This document shows, piece after piece, positions 5,648 through 6,316 of a stretch of DNA of 6,316 nucleotides. This DNA comes from Cytophagaceae bacterium (GTDB lineage: Bacteria > Bacteroidota > Bacteroidia > Cytophagales > Spirosomataceae), in NCBI GenBank assembly GCA_947471105.1, contig CANIYB010000146.1:1-6316 (forward strand). Reading direction: 5' to 3'. Every line of letters begins with the position of its first letter. The first letter of the stretch is position 1. The notes below the pieces were generated by a model that did no database searches, was not told the origin of the DNA, and saw only the letters and a program-made list of their open reading frames with translations. Position numbers and translations under genes: made by a program.

Positions 5648-6316
5648 ATGATTGTAGTTAAACTTTTTGGCGGCTTAGGGAATCAATTATTCCAATATGC
5701 TTTTGGCAAAAAACTTTCGCTTAAGACAAATCAGAAATTGTACTTAGAAATGGAGTATGGATTTAAAAATGATCCTTATGGAAGAATTTACAATTTATCT
5801 CCGTTCAACATCCAAGAAAATCTTTTAAAAAACGATTCGATTTCCATTGATTTGGAGAATTTGAAAATTGAAAAAAAACACTGGCAAGGAAAAATTAAAA
5901 ACTATTTATTAGGGCTAAAAAGAAGTCATTGGCAATCAATTACAGAGAAAAATCTTGAATATGACGATTCCATAGAAGTCAAAAAAAAGCATGCCTATCT
6001 AGATGGATATTGGCAAAGCGAAAAATATTTTAGCGATGTGAGGGATGAAATCATACAAGACATCCAATTAAAAGCTCCTCTCCAAAATGAAAATGCCTTG
6101 ATTTCGAAAAAAATGTCGGAGGCCACATCTGTTTCATTACACATCAGAAGAACACATGGCATCGAAATGGTTGGAAAAATTCACCATAAAATTCATGGAG
6201 GATTAGACCTCGACTATTATCAAAGAGCGATTGAAATGATAGCAGCTAAGCATCCAAACTTAGAATTGTTCGTTTTTTCAGATGACATCGAATGGGCAAA
6301 AGAAAATTTCAAAAGT
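5648..6316 (+). CDS. GT11-family glycosyltransferase, alpha-1,2-fucosyltransferase-like (3' part missing)
   Basis: The frame is open from the ATG at 5648 to the window end, giving 223 residues with the C-terminal part outside. The N-terminus VVKLFGGLGNQLFQYAFGK (3-21) is the hallmark of glycosyltransferase family 11. YLDGYWQSEKYF (117-128), a strand with HIRR (165-168), LDYYQRAIEMI (188-198) and LFVFSDDIEWAKENF (207-221) follow in the family's normal order. GT11 enzymes transfer L-fucose from GDP-fucose, usually in an alpha-1,2 linkage to galactose, during synthesis of O-antigen, capsule or exopolysaccharide. There is no signal peptide, so action is at the cytoplasmic side. The family's HxRRxD motif reads HIRRTH here, which is unusual. 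The gene is visibly more A/T- and Lys/Asn-rich than its neighbours, common for surface-polysaccharide genes. Fucosyl transfer is inferred from family; another linkage or sugar is possible. Confidence 0.87.
   Translation, partial: MIVVKLFGGLGNQLFQYAFGKKLSLKTNQKLYLEMEYGFKNDPYGRIYNLSPFNIQENLLKNDSISIDLENLKIEKKHWQGKIKNYLLGLKRSHWQSITEKNLEYDDSIEVKKKHAYLDGYWQSEKYFSDVRDEIIQDIQLKAPLQNENALISKKMSEATSVSLHIRRTHGIEMVGKIHHKIHGGLDLDYYQRAIEMIAAKHPNLELFVFSDDIEWAKENFKS

Noticed and set aside
1..6316. CRISPR arrays, tRNA/rRNA, transposases, direct repeats or attachment sites
   Set aside because: No regularly spaced repeats, tRNA-like segments, terminal inverted repeats or mobile-element proteins were seen on either strand.

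Overview
This 6.3 kb window looks like a chromosome segment of a Bacteroidota bacterium, most likely of the Cytophagales type. Three observations support this. The genes lack recognisable Shine-Dalgarno sequences and have A/T-rich leaders. The one good promoter candidate has the Bacteroidota form TTG-N21-TAnnTTTG. The protein content (a Tat-exported Gfo/Idh/MocA oxidoreductase, a 'PVC-type' heme-binding CxxCH protein and a ThuA-like protein) is typical of Cytophagales and of Planctomycetes/Verrucomicrobia, and the base composition is moderately A/T-rich. The genus assignment is inference.

Layout: three genes lie on the minus strand and occupy positions 1-5535. In transcription order they are: (1) a Tat-signal Gfo/Idh/MocA family oxidoreductase (4081-5535), followed by a strong intrinsic terminator (4032-4064); (2) a 1051-residue exported protein (660-3815) with an SGNH-like domain, a dehydrogenase-type beta-propeller, a HEAT-like helical region and a C-terminal monoheme cytochrome c domain; (3) a ThuA-like protein (1-657), which begins 2 nt after the stop of gene 2 and runs off the left edge. 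On the plus strand, divergent from gene 1, is the 5' part of a GT11-family (alpha-1,2-fucosyltransferase-like) glycosyltransferase (5648-6316), which runs off the right edge.

How the genes fit together: the three minus-strand products all carry export signals, one Tat and two Sec-like. Similar gene sets are commonly seen in carbohydrate-catabolic regions. A reasonable inference is periplasmic oxidation or processing of a sugar or sugar derivative, with electrons passed to the cytochrome c domain. The substrate cannot be read from the sequence. The fucosyltransferase belongs to a different theme (surface polysaccharide synthesis), is more A/T-rich, and probably marks the edge of another locus.

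I found no RNA gene, CRISPR array, insertion sequence or phage feature. The window is mostly recognisable families. The points most worth a second look are the apparently catalytically dead SGNH-like domain in the large heme protein and the altered HxRRxD motif in the fucosyltransferase.
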